The position numbers and the translations under genes are program-made. This document shows, one piece after another, positions 26,101 to 41,100 of a stretch of DNA of 64,000 nt (its first letter is position 1; every line of letters starts with the position of its first letter). The notes beneath the pieces were generated by a model. That model worked only from the letters and a program-made list of their open reading frames with translations, had not been told where the DNA came from and did not search any database. The DNA lies in assembly GCA_964576585.1 (NCBI GenBank), contig CAZNWO010000003.1, forward strand, positions 1-64,000, written 5' to 3'. The stretch is from GCA-2730975 sp964576585. Lineage in GTDB: Bacteria; Verrucomicrobiota; Verrucomicrobiia; Opitutales; Seribacteraceae.

Positions 26101-29100
26101 TCCCGTTCCTTGCAACCCTACGAGTGTCCCGTCAAACCTTTCCATTTCATCTTTGGCCGAGTTGTAGAGGTTCTCGTCGAACTTCCAGTATGCAGTCATG
26201 TTTTCTTGTGACGTAACCCTTAGGCGGGCTATGCCAAGGTCTTGAATCTCGTAGCTAAGGGGCAGGTCGGTTAGGTTCCCATCCTCATCCAGAGAACGTC
26301 CGAGCAAGGAGAAGTGTGATGCATTTGCGGGAACCTTGGACAGGTTTTGGTCAAAGACGATTTCCTGAGATTTTTTGTCGCTTACGGTGAGGACGCCCTC
26401 CAAGTAAGTGAAGAAGTAGTTTGTGGCTGTGGCTGCGGCAGGAGTGATGGGATATTCGCTTGCGGGGCTGCCGACGTTTGCCAGGGTCGTGACGCTAACT
26501 GGATTGGTTAAAACGGTTTCGTTCTCATCCTTCACGAAGCCTGTTATCGAATAGGTTAAGGTTGGATTGTTTACGTTGGTTTTTCGAAATTGATTGTGTG
26601 CCTTGACGACAAGTTGAGCCTTTCCGACTTGTATCTGCTTCAATATGGGTTCGGCCGGGAACCAGTTTTGGTCACCGGGTTGAGAGACTTTTATGCCGAC
26701 CATTCCGGGCCCCTTGAACGAGAGTTTGCTGCCGTTCAGATCTACTGCGTCCACACCTGTAACGACTTGGAAGTTGACTGGAAGCCCAGAGGTTGCACTT
26801 GCGTTCAGTTCGACGGGTTCGGCTCCATAACGAAGACCCGCGAGATTCTGCTCGAATAGAATACTTTGCCTCCCGCGAAGAACCTGTATTGGGAGGGTGT
26901 CGGTATCTTCGCCTGATGCGTTGGATACCTTTACTTCGACGTTGAAAGTTCCCGTGGCGTTGGCTTCTCCCGAGATTATGCCTGACGCGACGTCCACGTT
27001 CAATCCCGAGGGTAGACCTGTTGCATTGTATTCGGTGGGACCTTTTGTGGCGATTATCTGGTAGCTGTAGGGAGTTCCGAAACGAGCGACAAGAGCGGAG
27101 TCTCGCAATTCGTAGACATCGTAGAGCTCTTGAGGTGTCAGAGAGCGGTTGAAGATGCGGAAATCGTCGAAATCCCCCTTCGTCATTCTGCTCAAAGGCT
27201 TGCCGCCGACATAGAGAAAGGTATTGACTCCTGCCCAAGTAAGACTGCCCGAGGCAGACACGGATGAGGCTTCTACTCCGTTGACGTGCAGGGTGACCTT
27301 AGTGCCATTGAACATCAACGCATAGTGGACCCATTCGTCCATAGCCAAGGCGATGTATTCGGTGTTGAACCAAGATCCATCCAAGTGAACCCTCGCTCTC
27401 AGGAACCCGTTGTCGGTCTCCACCCTGAATTGCTCGCTGTGCACGAGGTCCGCCTCCAAGTCGTTGGTTTTGGCCCAGAAGGTCAAGGCAAAGGGACCCG
27501 AGAGATTGAAATGGGTCTCGGAGTCTATCCAAGCATTGTCGTCGACACCGTCGAAGGACAAGCCTAGTCCGCCTCTTCCCGCGATGCGAGAAGCGATCGG
27601 GTCAGCGAAATTCTGCATGGTTCCGGTCTTTCCGTTCCCTGATGCATCAGTAAGTTGGATTCCTGCGTCCTCGTCGAAAGTCCAGTGAACCAAGGGCATT
27701 ACCGGAAGCTGAACCTTGGGACGGTTGTCGAAGGAAGGTGGACCGTCCATGTAAGGATGCCCGCCGAAGTCGCCGTCTCCGTTTCCATAGAGCTGAGTGA
27801 CCTCCGCTTCCGCCAAGGATCTTGAGTAGATTCGAAACTCATCCAGTTTGTCAGCGAAGCGTTCATTTCCAGCGAGGAAGTTGCCGACGGCATCCACAGG
27901 TGTACCTGCAATGATACTGCTTTCACCGACTTTTGCCCCGTCGACATAGAAGATTGTCTTGTCCGTGCTTCCAATTGCCACCAAGTGGTGCCAACCATTC
28001 AACAGATTATTGCCCATGAAGCCGGATCCCTTGAAGTTCCCGTTCCCAAACTTATAGACACCGAGTTCGCGGTTGCCGGCTGAATCGAACACAACGTGTC
28101 TATCGTCCGTTGCTGCGGACGCCAAGGAATGACGGAAGTGAACGCCGGTGTTGTTTAAGGGGGTCGTAAACCATGAGGAAATGGTCCAGTTCGATCCCAT
28201 CGGCACTTGGTTCGCGCCAAGGGCAATGTGGGAGGAGCCACTCGTGAAGCGAATGCCAGAACCGAATTTTCCCGAAACCTGAAGGTCGGCATCAGCTATG
28301 TCGTTCAATGTGCCTGTCCTAAGCTTGGGTGAGGTGTCATATACTTCGGATCCATCAATTTCTTCGAAGGGGAAATAGAGTTCCAAGTCTTGCTTCACTT
28401 TGTAAGTACTTCCGACCAAATCGTTGACCACGCCCCATTTGTGAGCCAAGTAGCCTTCGACCATGTGGGCTTCGACTTCCGGCAGGTATCGATCGAAAAT
28501 CAGGATTTCGCCAATGTCGCCAATGAATTGACCGTAGCCTGTGGCGGGATTGTTTCCAATGGTAACGCGATCAATGGCAGCGTCTTCATTCTTGAAGCTA
28601 ACTAGTCTATTACCGGGCCTTACTTCGAGAACCCAACTGTCAGAGCCGTCGTAAGTTCCGGTTGCGACTCCGCTGCCTGTTGCGACTGCAAAGGCATGTA
28701 CGCCTCCTTTTGCGTTCCTGAGCGTGCCGACGTTGAACGATTGCCCTGATGCGAAGCGAACGCCACTTAGGTCACCGAATGCCTTAGGCGCGTAGCTTGG
28801 TCGGGCGGAGCCGACGTTCTGAATGGCGTTTTGCTCGCTCTTCGACTTGTCGATCCAAGTGGCCACGGTTTGACCGTCGACAAAATTGTCGGGCTGGTTG
28901 TCTCCGTTCAGGTCGGAAGCGTCCAACCAAAGCACGAGGCCGTCGAGAGTGTACTTTGTAAGTCTCGAGTCGCTCGCCGTGAAGAACTTGGTGGCCGGTG
29001 ACCAAACTGCCCCACCGACGTTCTCGGCATGGGCGCGGAAGAAATACCTTTTGTCTCTCTCGAGATTCGTGACAGGGAAGGACACAGGCCCGAGACCTAC

Positions 29101-32100
29101 GGGCTGCCCGCCATTGATGTTTATGACATGGTCCCAGTTTGCGGAGTTGTTTGCATCCACTACGGTCGATGCGTCTCCTGCGTCCTCGTCGCCCCAGAAT
29201 ATCTTTACCACCGGCGAGTCGCCTCCCTCGTTCTTGACTTCATGTACGCGAGTCAACCCGATGAATGGTGTTGCCGCCTTGTAGGGATGCCCGGCCAGCA
29301 GCACTTCATCCGCCAAATTCCACTGGTGGGCCATGTGAGCTTCGACCAAGTGCCGATCGTCGTCGCTAAGAATTTTCTCGTAAATGATTACCTCGGCGAT
29401 CTCTGCCTTCGAAACTTCACTGCCTCCTCCATATCCCCCGAATTGAAGCTGGCCGGGAGCAAAGTTGTCGTTGTGCGAAGCAGTCGAACCATTGGTTATT
29501 TGTTGGCCGTCGAGCCACATCCATGCCCGTGGGTTGCTCTTCTTTTCCATGACTCCGACCTGCAGGTGCCATTTGGTGTCGGGGTTCTGACCATAGCTGA
29601 CCCAACCATTGGCATACCATCTGCCGATTCGATTTCCATGAAAGCCGAAGAGCCAATTTGTGTTTCGGGAGGTGATTAGGCGCTCGTTGTCGCCTCCCGT
29701 ATAACGAGCGACGGCGAAAATGGTGTAACCCGTATTGGTGAGGAAGTTGAAATTCGTTCCTCCCCAGATCATGTCGTTGCCATCAAAGTTTATTACCGGT
29801 TTCTCGTTGAGGCCAAAGGCGGAGTAGGTGGGGTCTCCCATCGTGGATTTCATATCCCTTCCAAAGCCGGAACCGTCCTTCCACGAGGTGATGGGCTGTC
29901 CGTTCTGATAAACCGAGCCCAGATCATCCGAACCGTCTCCATCCATGTCTGCGGCGGAATACCATCCGACCATTCCCGGAGCAGTAGCTATTCCGAAGGT
30001 CAGGTCTTGCATTTCATCAATGACGGTTACTACTCCACCGATCGATGCGACGTTTGCATTGAGGACTGCCTTGTCGGGGAAAACCTCGGTAGCGGGAGTC
30101 GTGAAAATTTCAGGTGGTTCGATCGCCCGCAGCGAGACCATGCCTGGATTGAGCATGTCTCCATTGTAGACTTGGGTCACCTCCTCCGAGGTCAAGCCTC
30201 GGTCATAGATTCGAAATTCGTCCAGTTGGCCCTTGAAGTATCCTAACCCCGAGTAGACCGCAGTTCCGTTGATTCTACCTAGAGCAGGAGGGTCGTCATG
30301 AGTAGCGACTGTCGAGGTCGGTAGGAGTTGTGGATCACCGATTGCCTCACCGTCGACGTAAAGCTTGAAAGTTCTGGGCGAATCCCCATAGGTCACGGCG
30401 ACATGGTGCCATTTATTGTCCTTCAAGTCTGTGAAGTAGCTTTGCTCGAGCTGATTCCCACCCGACAGGATTTTGGCGGAGAGAATGCCGTCTTCCAGTT
30501 TGACTCCTAAGCCAGCGCTGTCGCTGCCCTCGTCGTAAATCATTTGAGAAAGGGAAGCTGCCAAGGGAGTGGAACTTACGTCGTCGTTGTAAACCTTGGC
30601 AATTTCGGAAGCATCCAAGGCCGCCTTGTAGAAGCGAAGGTCGTCTATAGCTCCATTGAAGAAGGGTGTGAATTTCTTCTTGGATCCTCCGATTCGCCAC
30701 TTGGCGCTCTTGGGCAGTTCTATCGGTTTGGCACCGAATGGAATGTCTTTGGATGCGCTTAGGTTCCCGTCCAAGTATAGGTGGATTTTCTCTTCGGTTG
30801 TATCGAGGACTGCGGAAACGTGATGCCATTTGCCGTTTTCAATGGTGACGTTGGTATCGGTTGTAACCTCGCCGATAGTGGTTTCGTGCCTGAATTTCAA
30901 CTGGTTGCCGGGAGCTAGATACAGACCTATCTCTTCCAAGCTGATTATCTGTTTGGTGGCGGGAATTCCGAATTGAGAGTGATCCGCGGGCTTGATGACA
31001 GTTAATCCAAGCGGACCCACGCTGCCCGCGGGTGCCTGAAAGCGAACGTCGAGCCTCGAGCCTCCACCCCATTCGGCATGGAGGGCCGCAAAGCGATAAT
31101 TTCCAGGGGCCAAGCTGACCGTCTTGGTGGCGTTTTGCCTCGGTCCGACCAGAAACTCGTCGCCGAGGTCACCGTTTCTTTCGAAGACGTCGTCTTGATC
31201 CAAGTCCAGCCAAATACCTGCGCCGTCGTCGCGATTCTCGATCCTGAAGGCATAATCACCACCAACGTCAGCCTTGAAGTAGCCGATGAATAGGCTCATG
31301 TAGTTGTCGTTCTGGTTGATCCCGAGTCCGGCGTTTCGAAAGTCGTTGTCGTTGTCGAAGTCTAGGCCTCTGTCTCCGGGACCCGTGGTGAAGTCCGACC
31401 ACCCGGCAGGGATTCGAACCAGTAGATTCTCAATATCGCTTATCAAAGCATCGGATTGGCCTCCGAGGAAACCGGCTCCTGTGAGTTTGTTCCATTCAAT
31501 GCCATCGGTGCTGTAGGGAATGGTCGAGCCGTCATGGCGAATCCATGTAGAGATCGTGAAGTCTCCTTTGTGCAAGGTTGCCAGAACATCAGAGCCCGCT
31601 ACGTCGAGGGAGTCGTCTTGGCCATCTAGAGAGACGGCGTTTCCACCAGCGAGATGACCTGCGTCGAAGAATGCTCCATTTTGAAGGGTAAGGTCATTCT
31701 TCAGCGGACCAGCATCGCTTGCGATGTCTCCGCTTGATTCGTCAAGCGTCCAATAGCCCACGAGGTCCTCATACCTTGTGACCGCAGGCCCTACGAAGTA
31801 TTTGGAAGGGATCTTCATCCTGAAGCTGACGCTTCTTCCCTCGAATGCTTCCTTAAGGAAGAACGCATCTTCATCCAGGCTGACCCAGTCATCGGTTCCT
31901 TCGAAGTTCAGGGCTTTCCCAACGAAGCCGTCCCCACGGGAGTTGTTGCTCTCGAAATTGAACAAGTCGACGTCACGATTGTTTCGGGTCGAGTCCGCGG
32001 CAAGGGCACCGGTTTCCTCGTCGAAACGCCAGTATGCCGCAAGGTTTGCCCGTACGGTGGGATCTCCACTGGACCAATCGTGTCCGTCCGAACCCGCATC

Positions 32101-35100
32101 CGCATAGGCTCGGAAGTAGTATACCTTGCCCGGCGTCATGCCGGATATGGTGGCGTTGAATTCACCAAAGTTTAGGGCGTTCCCACCCGAAACGTCGACG
32201 ACGTTATCCCATTTGGCTGGATTGCTCGAGTCGACCTCGGTGTTCGATCCGGCATCCTCGTCGCCCCAATAGATCTTAACGGTCGGCTTGCTTGTATCGT
32301 AGGAAACAATTTCACCCGTCACGGTGGCGGTGCCTCCGGAGGTGGGTTCAACCTTAAGAACCTCCACGACTGGGGGAGCAGGTTGGTCGGATGTTTTGAA
32401 GCGCATGGTGCCATTGAGGAAGAGTCCTGCGATGTCGTTGGAGGACAATTCGGCGGCGTAAATCCTGGCCTCGTCCACGAGACCTTGGAAGTAATCATTG
32501 GAGTAGGAGCTTTTGCCGATGGTTAGGTCATGATCGGATCCCGTAGCGATCGCTCTTGCGATGAAGGAACCGATGGAATCTATGGAGCCATCGACGTAAA
32601 TGACCGCATCGGTCACGTCCGCTCCAATCTCTGGGAATACGACGGCGAGATGATGCCAGTGCCCATCATCCAAAGGAGTGCTTGCCTGAATGTGACCCGC
32701 CCCGACGTCAAGTCTGGCCGCGCCGCTATTGAGGGAAATAGTCCATTGGCTACCGTTTCCGTTTGCACCCCAAGAAATTATATCTCCGTTGGTCTTTGTG
32801 GTGTTTAGCCAGATAGCTATGGTTCTGCCTGTCTTGCCACCTAGTCCCTTGTAGCCATTCACGGTTACGTGTTCTCCTGCGCCGCCAAGTCTAAGAGCTT
32901 TTCCGACACGACCAAATACTCGATCTCCGGATCCTATGCCAACGAGCTTGCCCGACCTCCCGCCGATGGAGTCGTTTGCAACGCTGCCTGCGGATTCGTC
33001 GAACTTCCACCATGCTGTGAGCCCGGATTCTCTCGGTACGCTCCAGACTACGGGGGTAACGGAGTTGCCTGCCACCGCCCGGTAGAAATAAGTCTTGTTC
33101 AAGTCCAGTCCCGTGATGAAGGAGCTGACGGTGCCGTCTCCAAAGGTGCCGTTCAAGTCAAGCCTGTGATCCCAGTTCAAGTCATTGGATGCATTGACTT
33201 CGAGGTTTTCCCCGCCGTCGTTATCGCCCCAGAAAAAGGATAGGGTAGGGGGTTGACCTCCGTCGTTGATGACTCGGGCAGCCAACCTAGCTGAGGATGA
33301 CGCGATTTCGGCCGGTGCAATGGTCGAGACTTGTGGGGCAGCCGGATCGACGATGATGGTGACGGGCTTTACACCGAGTCCCGCTAGGTTAGTTGCGGTC
33401 ATGTTCACGTCGAAGGATCCCACTTGCAGGGGTTTGCCGATAATTTCTCCGGAGAAGGTGTCTATGCTTAGGCCGGGAGGTAGGTTGGTTGCCCCATAGG
33501 ACGTGGGGTTGTTGTCTGCTGAGATGCGGTGTTGGAGGTGGACGGTTTCTTCCGTCAAGTCTTTGCCAAGGAGGATTTCTCCGATCTCTCCTGCATCAAG
33601 AGCTGCGTCGTAAACCCGGAAGTCATCCAGCCATCCCTTGAAGTATCCGTTGTTATTTGGTCTCCAGCGTCCGAATTGCAAGGCTTGGCTAGTACCGGTA
33701 TTGATTTGAGATCTGGCCCAGTTTGCTTTCCTGACACCATCAAGATAAACCTCGACGTTGGTTCCCGTGTATATGTGGGCAATATGTGAAACTCGATTCC
33801 GTAGGTCTACGTTGTGGTTTACGCCCGGATCCCAACACCAGTGCTGACTAATGAAACGTTTGTAGTTGTTGTCCCGAATGTTTCGGATCGCCCAATACAT
33901 GTTGGTTCCATTTGGGCAGGAAAAATCGCCCATCCCGTAGAAGCCCGCCTGGCTTCTGGGACTGTCTCCATCCAGATATGCCCAGAATGAAATAGTGCGT
34001 GGTTTGTTGGCGTCGATGCCCAATGCATCCGCTTTGGCGGTGGTCACGACGTATCCGTTTGTTCCATTGAAATTAATAGCGGATCCAAATCTACCCGCCA
34101 CCCACGTTGCCCCTCCCGACAAAGAGCCGTCGAAACGGCCAAGTGCATCCTTGGCGACAGTACCGAATCCTTCGTCCATCGGCCAATAGCCTACTAGATT
34201 TTTTGGTCGCGTCTTTACCCTTTTTCTTAATTCGGTGGTGCCACCGCTCCTGTAGGCCAAATAGAGCTTGTCTGGACCCGAAACAACGGGTGGGCGAATT
34301 TCCGTGACGGTTCCGGTCCCGGCCGTGATTACTCCTCTTTGGATCGTCTCCGAGGCGGCTAGGGCAACACGTCCGCCACCTGCCCCTCGGTTTCCTCCCA
34401 AGACTTGAATTAGGCCATTGTTGTAAATGTTCTTTCCGACCAAGCGAATGGCTCCCCCGGAACCACCGCCCCCGTGATTCCACTGATAGCCGTTAGTGCG
34501 ACCATCTCCACCGTTGGCGCTTATCAGAACGCCGGGTCCAATCGTCAGGTCTCCCCCTGCTTTCAGTTCGATTGCGCCTCCACCTGCTCCTGAACCTTGG
34601 AAGTAACTGCCGCTGGATCCACTGCTTCCCGGAAGAAGTTGCGTCAGTTGATCGTCCCCGTAAGTATATGATGCTCCGGAGCCCCACCAGCCTGCAGTTA
34701 AGGGACCTCCCGGGCCGAAACCTTTTTGTCTTTCCGAACTGCGTCCTCGCCATGGATTAAGGATGGGGCGACCTCCGTATCCGTTGAGTTCCGAGGCGTC
34801 TCCACCGTCGAGTCGCAAGTCGACGCCAACGTAAACTTCTCCCGTGCCCGCAGTCTGCAGGGAGAGAGCCCTTTCTCCTCGAAGAACTACTTTGGTCGAA
34901 CCCGAGAGTCGAAGTTGCCCGAAGGTGAAGGTGCAAACGCCGTAGCTCCATTCCGTGCCATCGGAAGCAACGTAAACTTTCTCGGCGAGAATGCCTTGGC
35001 CATGAGGACCTCCTTCTACTGAGAAATAACCTGTAGAGGTGTCGATGGTGACGGTTCCCGAATCTACCACTAGGTTTGAATTAAGGTAGTTACCCCCGAC

Positions 35101-38100
35101 AAAAACAGCTCCTTCGTTGCTAAGCCATTCTCCGCTTACGTCCACTTCTCCAACCTTGACTTCTCCAGGTGCTAGGAAGGCGACCCTGCCGCCGGAAGAT
35201 CCGCGATCTTGGAATGTACCGTTGATTTTTACTCCCGAGCCTGCCTTGGCCTCGATGATCCCATGGTTGTAGATGCGTGCTCCTTCAAGACGAATAGCCC
35301 CCCCCGTGCCTGCCGCAGAATTACCAACCCCGTCTCCTCCATTTGCCGATACCTTGACGTTTGGTCGGATTACCACTTCTCCCGAAGCCTTGAGCCATAT
35401 TGCACCTGCTCCTGCACCCGAACCCTCGTTCGCGGATGGGCCGCCGGAACTACCTCCTAGTAATCCGGAGAGAGGAGCGTCTCCATAAGGCTTGGAGTCA
35501 CCAGACCCATGTCCTCCGTAGGCTGCCCCGTGGCCTGAGGCGGAAGCCTGGGTCGCGGCGCCCGGACCACGTCCTGCGCCGGAACCTGCATCGTCGCCGT
35601 CGAAGCCTCCGAGCCTGGCAATGCCTCCCCTGTCGTTTGTTGCGTCGCTTCCATCGGCCTGAAGATTTGCTCCGACCGTCAGGTTTCCTGCCGTAGCCTC
35701 GAGCACAAGGGCATTTCTTCCGTTTAAGGTGACCACGACGCCACCGCCTATTTCAATTCTGGTAAAGGAGAATCGACAGGTTGAGTAGGCCCAGCCCACA
35801 CCGTCTTCTCCGACGTGCGTCTTGTCTTCGATTACGCCGTAGGCCACATCGCCGTCGGAGTGAGTCAGGACGCCAAGCTCGGTATCGATCGAAATTGAGC
35901 CCGTATGGAACACTAGATCCTCCAAGTTCGAAGGTCTGGTGAATCTTGCTCCACCCTTGGTGCCGGGAGGAGTGCCCGTACCAGCCGCGACTTTGACGTT
36001 GCCCTGGCCCAAATTCTCGAAGAACTCGGTTCCTTCAAGGTATATGCGGCCACCTGCACCGCCTCCGAATCCGCCCGTCACGTCGATCATGCCTTTTTCG
36101 GTGAGCTGGAAGTTTTTGCCCTTTAGGTATATTGATCCCCCTGAACCACCTCCCGAGCTACCGCCGGGATCGTTCGATCCTGCTCCTCCCCGAGACAGGA
36201 TGGCGGCATCTACTTGCAAGGTGCCGCTGGCTACAACCTTCAATGCGCCGCCGCCGCCGCCGCCGGTTTTTCCTGCAATGCCACCGCCACCGGATCCGCC
36301 CAATAGGTCAACAAGAGTGCCTTTGCCGTAAGGTTGTCCGGAAGTTGCGGATGCACTGCCTCCGGTGCCTCCATAGCCGCCACCGCCGGCAACGCCGAAT
36401 CCTGTTCCGCCACCTCCGCCGGGACCTAGTCCTCTGCCGGACAGCATTCCTCCTCCGAATCCTCCGGCGATGGAGCTTCCTCGCTCGCTCGCTCCTCCGT
36501 TTCCTCCGGAGAGGTCGATGGGTGCGGCAAGATAGGCGTCGCCATCTTCGGCTATGATCTCAAGAGCGGCATTGCCCCTGACTTCTACGGTTAGGTCTCC
36601 CATCAGCTTGACTTCGTCGAAAGTGAAGCTGCATACCTCGTAGACGTAAGTGTTGCCGAGCGAGTCCGTGTATTCACCAAATGAGATTTCTCCCGTCCTT
36701 GAGTCCCCGCCATCGTGTTTCCATGTTCCCTTGTCGGTGTTGATCACGAGGGTGCCCGAGTCGTAGCGAACCTTGTTCCGGGCAACGAAGCTTTTCGTAT
36801 CGTCCGCCCAATCCTGTCCTCCGTCGTTTGATCCAAATGCCCTGTAGTAATAGGTTTGCCCCTTTGCCAAGCCTTCGACGTCGATGGAGAAGTCTCCCTT
36901 TTCCCTTACCCAGAACTCTACTTCGCCCCAAATGTGGCCCCAGCCTTGAAAGATAGGTTCCAGACGAACAGCCCGAACCATGCTGCCATCCATGGGTATG
37001 TCCATCCACGAGCCTTTGTTCTGGGGACCTACTTTTCCGGGAAGGGTGTCGACCTTGGTGAAGATGAGGTCTTCGTCTGCGGTGTGGACGGTAACTTCCT
37101 TAAGTTCGTCTCCCCGGTCGCGAGGCATGAAGTAAATACGAATTTTTTCGAGCTCTCGCTCCTTACCCAAGTTGAAGGTTAGAACGGTGTCTTCCTTGTA
37201 CCATGCCGTCCAAGTCGAGCGCCATCCATCGGCGGGCAACTGTCCGTCTAGCAGGCGTTGGGCGGGATAGGAGTTTCCGTCTTGATTGGGTGGGGGGTCG
37301 GCAAGCAAGTTTATGCCATCCGTCATCTTGACGAGGCCTACGCCGGCTTCTCCCAAGTCCACTTCGTTGTCCCAGTTGGAGGGGTTGTCGCCACCGTCGT
37401 TGGCACCCCAATAGAGCTTTACGTTTGCGGCTCGCTTGACGTGCAGGGGGATTTCGGACTTGAAGGGATGGGCTCCAGGCAACCTGTTCTGGACACCCCA
37501 CTTGTGAGCGAGATAGGCCTCGATATTCATCATGTCCTCGTCCGTAAGAGAAGAGGAGTATATCAACAATTCGGCCAAGTCGCCGTTCCATGTGCGATTG
37601 GCTAAGTTCCTGTCGTTAGAGAAGTTGTTGGCTTCAACTGGTCCTTTCGAGCGAATCGCAACTACATTGAGGGAACCAGTCGAGAAATCGGTCATCAATC
37701 CATCGCGGACATTACCGTTCACTCGAAGGGAACCATTATAGAGGTCCGGGTGAGAATTGGCGATGGACCATACGCGTCCGTTGGCGGAGTGGAAATGATA
37801 GGAGACTGAATCACCCAGCAGCGGGACGTTCGGGTTGTCCACGGCCCTGAACAAGGCCAGAAAAACGGTGTGGGCATCGGAGATTCGAGGGAAGGAAACA
37901 AAGTCGTCCACGCCGTCGAACCTTATTGCCGCCCTCCCGTTGTAAGCGCCTGCCTTGTATTTGGGTTGTTTTGAAGCGGTTACTTGAGTGGCGTTGTTTT
38001 CTTGGCCCGACTTGTCGGTCCAGTTGTCAATGGAGCTGTCGTTTGCAATGGCATCCTCCTGTCCGTCGCCATTTACGTCCGTGGCGTCTAGCCAGAGTTT

Positions 38101-41100
38101 AAGTCCTGGAAAGGCCAGAGGTGTGAAGGGGCCAAGAACAATGCCGGACCCATGGTCTGCAAGCCGTCCTTTTAGGGTTGCCGAATCATTGGTCACATTG
38201 CTGGGGTCCCTGTTGACCAAGGTCGGCACACTGCTTTTGGGGGAAGTGAAGACATGGGTGGAACCCGTAACGAAGGAATCTCCGAAGGTCGGCTTTTGGG
38301 AAGCCCATGGATGATCTCCCGGAAGGGGAGTTCCCCATTTGTTGGCAAGGTACCCTTCTATCTTTAGACGATCTTGATCGCTGAGCATACCATGAAACAT
38401 TAGGAATTCCGCGACCTGAGATTTGGAGGATTCGTGAGTGGCGTGAGACATTGCACCAAAGGAAAGCCTTTGGGGCATGAACCAGTCGTTGTGGGAGGCG
38501 GTCTTGGATCCCCCTACGTATCCTCCCTCCACGGCATCAACCCAGACTGTGACCGCAGGGTCGGATGCTTGGCTGCGTCCTTGGTGCCTAGCTGCGAAAA
38601 GGTGGAAGTTAAGGTCTGGGTTTTTGCCTTGGTCTACCCATCCATCGAAATAGAACCTGCCCATCCTGTTTCCATGGTGTCCGAACAGCCAGTTTCCTCC
38701 GTTTGAGGTAATGACTCGCTCGTTGTCGCCTCCCGTGTAGCGCGAAACGCCAAAGGCAGTGTAGCCGAGACTCCTCCAGTCGACGGCGTTGTTTGCCCTG
38801 AAGTTGTATTGGGTCCAAATGCGATCATTGCCATCAAAATCAACTACCTGAAGTCCGTTAAAGCCATCGAGCTTGATGGATGGGTCGCCATTGAAGTTTG
38901 GCATGTCTCTGCTGTAGGAGGACTTGTCAAGCCAGCCGTTCACAATGCTTCCCTCTGCCAAGCCGTCCGGGTTGTCGTCGGCGTTGATGTCCGTAGCGTC
39001 GAGCCAGATACCTACTCCCAAAGGCATGTCCTCAAGCTTGGGTTCGGTTCTTATGAAGGAACTAAGTCCAGTCCAGACTTCTCCGGCGGAGTTGCGGGCC
39101 ATGAGCCGAAGGTTGTAACTCATCCCCGGAGTCAAGTCTCCGAAGGTGCCGGTAAAGATTCCCAATCCTCTCTTGCCTTCTTCCAAGCGACTGCTCCATG
39201 CGTACAAGTTTTTCCCTTTGTCGACGGGGTCGGCCACCAAGTAAACTTCCGGGTCTTCTCCGCCGGGGCTAATGATCTCGTATTTGACTGCGGTATTGGT
39301 CGACGATACCGCAGTTATGTTCCTGATGGCGATTTGCGGGGCCACGGCCTTGATCGTAAACTTGTGCTTTTCCGACGGGCTTTGCCCGGACGCAAAGAGT
39401 GCGGTGATGCTCGTCTCGAAAATTCCTGCTTGGGATGGTGTTCCCGAAATGACGCCGCTCAATGGATTGAGTATCAATCCTCCTGGAAGTCCCATTGCGG
39501 TAAATGCTAGAGGTGGGTTGGTTGCGTTTACATCGTAGGCGAAAGGTACGTCGGCGTCCAAGGTGAATTCCAGTTCCGTGGTGATCATGTTTGGACCAAT
39601 TACCCCTCCATACTCGGGGAAGGACTGGGAGGGCTTCTGGTTGTCGAATTCCGCTCTCGACCAATCTGCGGAACGGGCGACTCCGGCGAGGCGAATTTCG
39701 TCCAAGGCGGACTCGACCATTCCTTGCCCGATGATCCAATCGCTCGGAGTGGTTGCAGCCTCCTTCGAGTCTGGGGTAAAGGAGTTTTGAGAGGTGAGGT
39801 TGCCGTCCAGGTAGATTTTGGCTAGCCCCGTCGAGTGTTCGACGGTGCCGGAAAGGTGACGCCATTGCCTTCTTGAAACGGATTCGCTGGAAACGCTCTT
39901 TACAGCTGAATCCTCCAGTTTGTGATGTAGGAATGGCTTGGCTTGGCTGGCGAACTTGATACCTTTGGCTGGACCATAGGAAAACACGGACAAACCAGTA
40001 AGGTCGGAGCCAATCGAACCATCCAGCGGTACCTTGTACCAACCCGATTGAACGGGGTCGGATGGATTGACCTTAGTCCAGTCATGGCTCGGTGTCTTGA
40101 TCCAAGGTTCAATTCTGGATCCGCCTCCGCCCTCGCCGTGGGCAAATGCAATGTAGTGAGTGTCGCCTGCCGTTAACAAGATTGGTTCTTTGGTAAAGTT
40201 ATTGTTTCCGCCTAGCTTTTCGTTGGCCTCGATGACGTTGTTCTTGTTCAGGTCCATCCACATTACGGAGCGATCATCCTTCCTAAGCATCCTGAACCCG
40301 TAATTTCCTGTCTCGGGAACCACGAAGATGGAAATGAAACAGGACATATACCAGTCGTAGTGGGTGATTCCTATGCCTGCGCCCATGAATTCACTGTCAT
40401 TGTCCAGGTGGATGTCTTCACTTGTCCATATGCGCTGCCCTGAATACTGAGTGTTTTTGAAGAGACCTTGGTTGACGTCGTTGAAGTATGTGTCGTTCCC
40501 GTTGGAAGGAATCCAAGTGTCCCAACCGCGAGCCACAAAGGCGTTTTCAACGTCGTTGGGCATGTCGTCTTCGAGGCGCAGCCAAGTTGAGAACGTGTAG
40601 TCTCCTTCGTTGAGTGTCTGCAGGGAGGAACTGTGGGGAATCGTGAGGAAGGTGCTTGTGCTGTCTCCCAAGGTTCGGCCTGCCCCCACAACGCTGGAAG
40701 AACGATCCAAGCCACCTATGTCCTCGGCATGGTTGCGGAAGATGGTGGAGTCGGTCAGTACTCCCGCCTGATTTATGCCGCGAAGATGCCAGACCCCCTT
40801 GAAGCCCTCGGACCAAGTCGAACCATCGTAGGAATAGGATGGAGGCTCGCTCGCAAGGTTTTCATTGCCCCAAAATGCGGTGACGTTGAGGTCGCTGGTC
40901 AGTTCGGGAATCCTGATCCAAACAAGCAGTTTGTCGGAGATTGCGTGCCATTCGTCGATTTCGTAGGCGATTTCGTTGGCCTTGTCGTCGTAGAATCTCA
41001 GGTCGTTGCCCGTGGAAGACTTGAAGCTCCTAAGGCTGAAATTGGAAATTGAAGGATTCAGTCGAACAAGCGCGGGAAAGTTTTTCAGCTTTTCGCTTCC

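Noticed and set aside
34290..36770. Gly-rich runs as collagen-like or PE-PGRS repeats
   Set aside because: No G-X-Y periodicity and no PE domain; the runs belong to larger 290-residue units with beta-strand segments.
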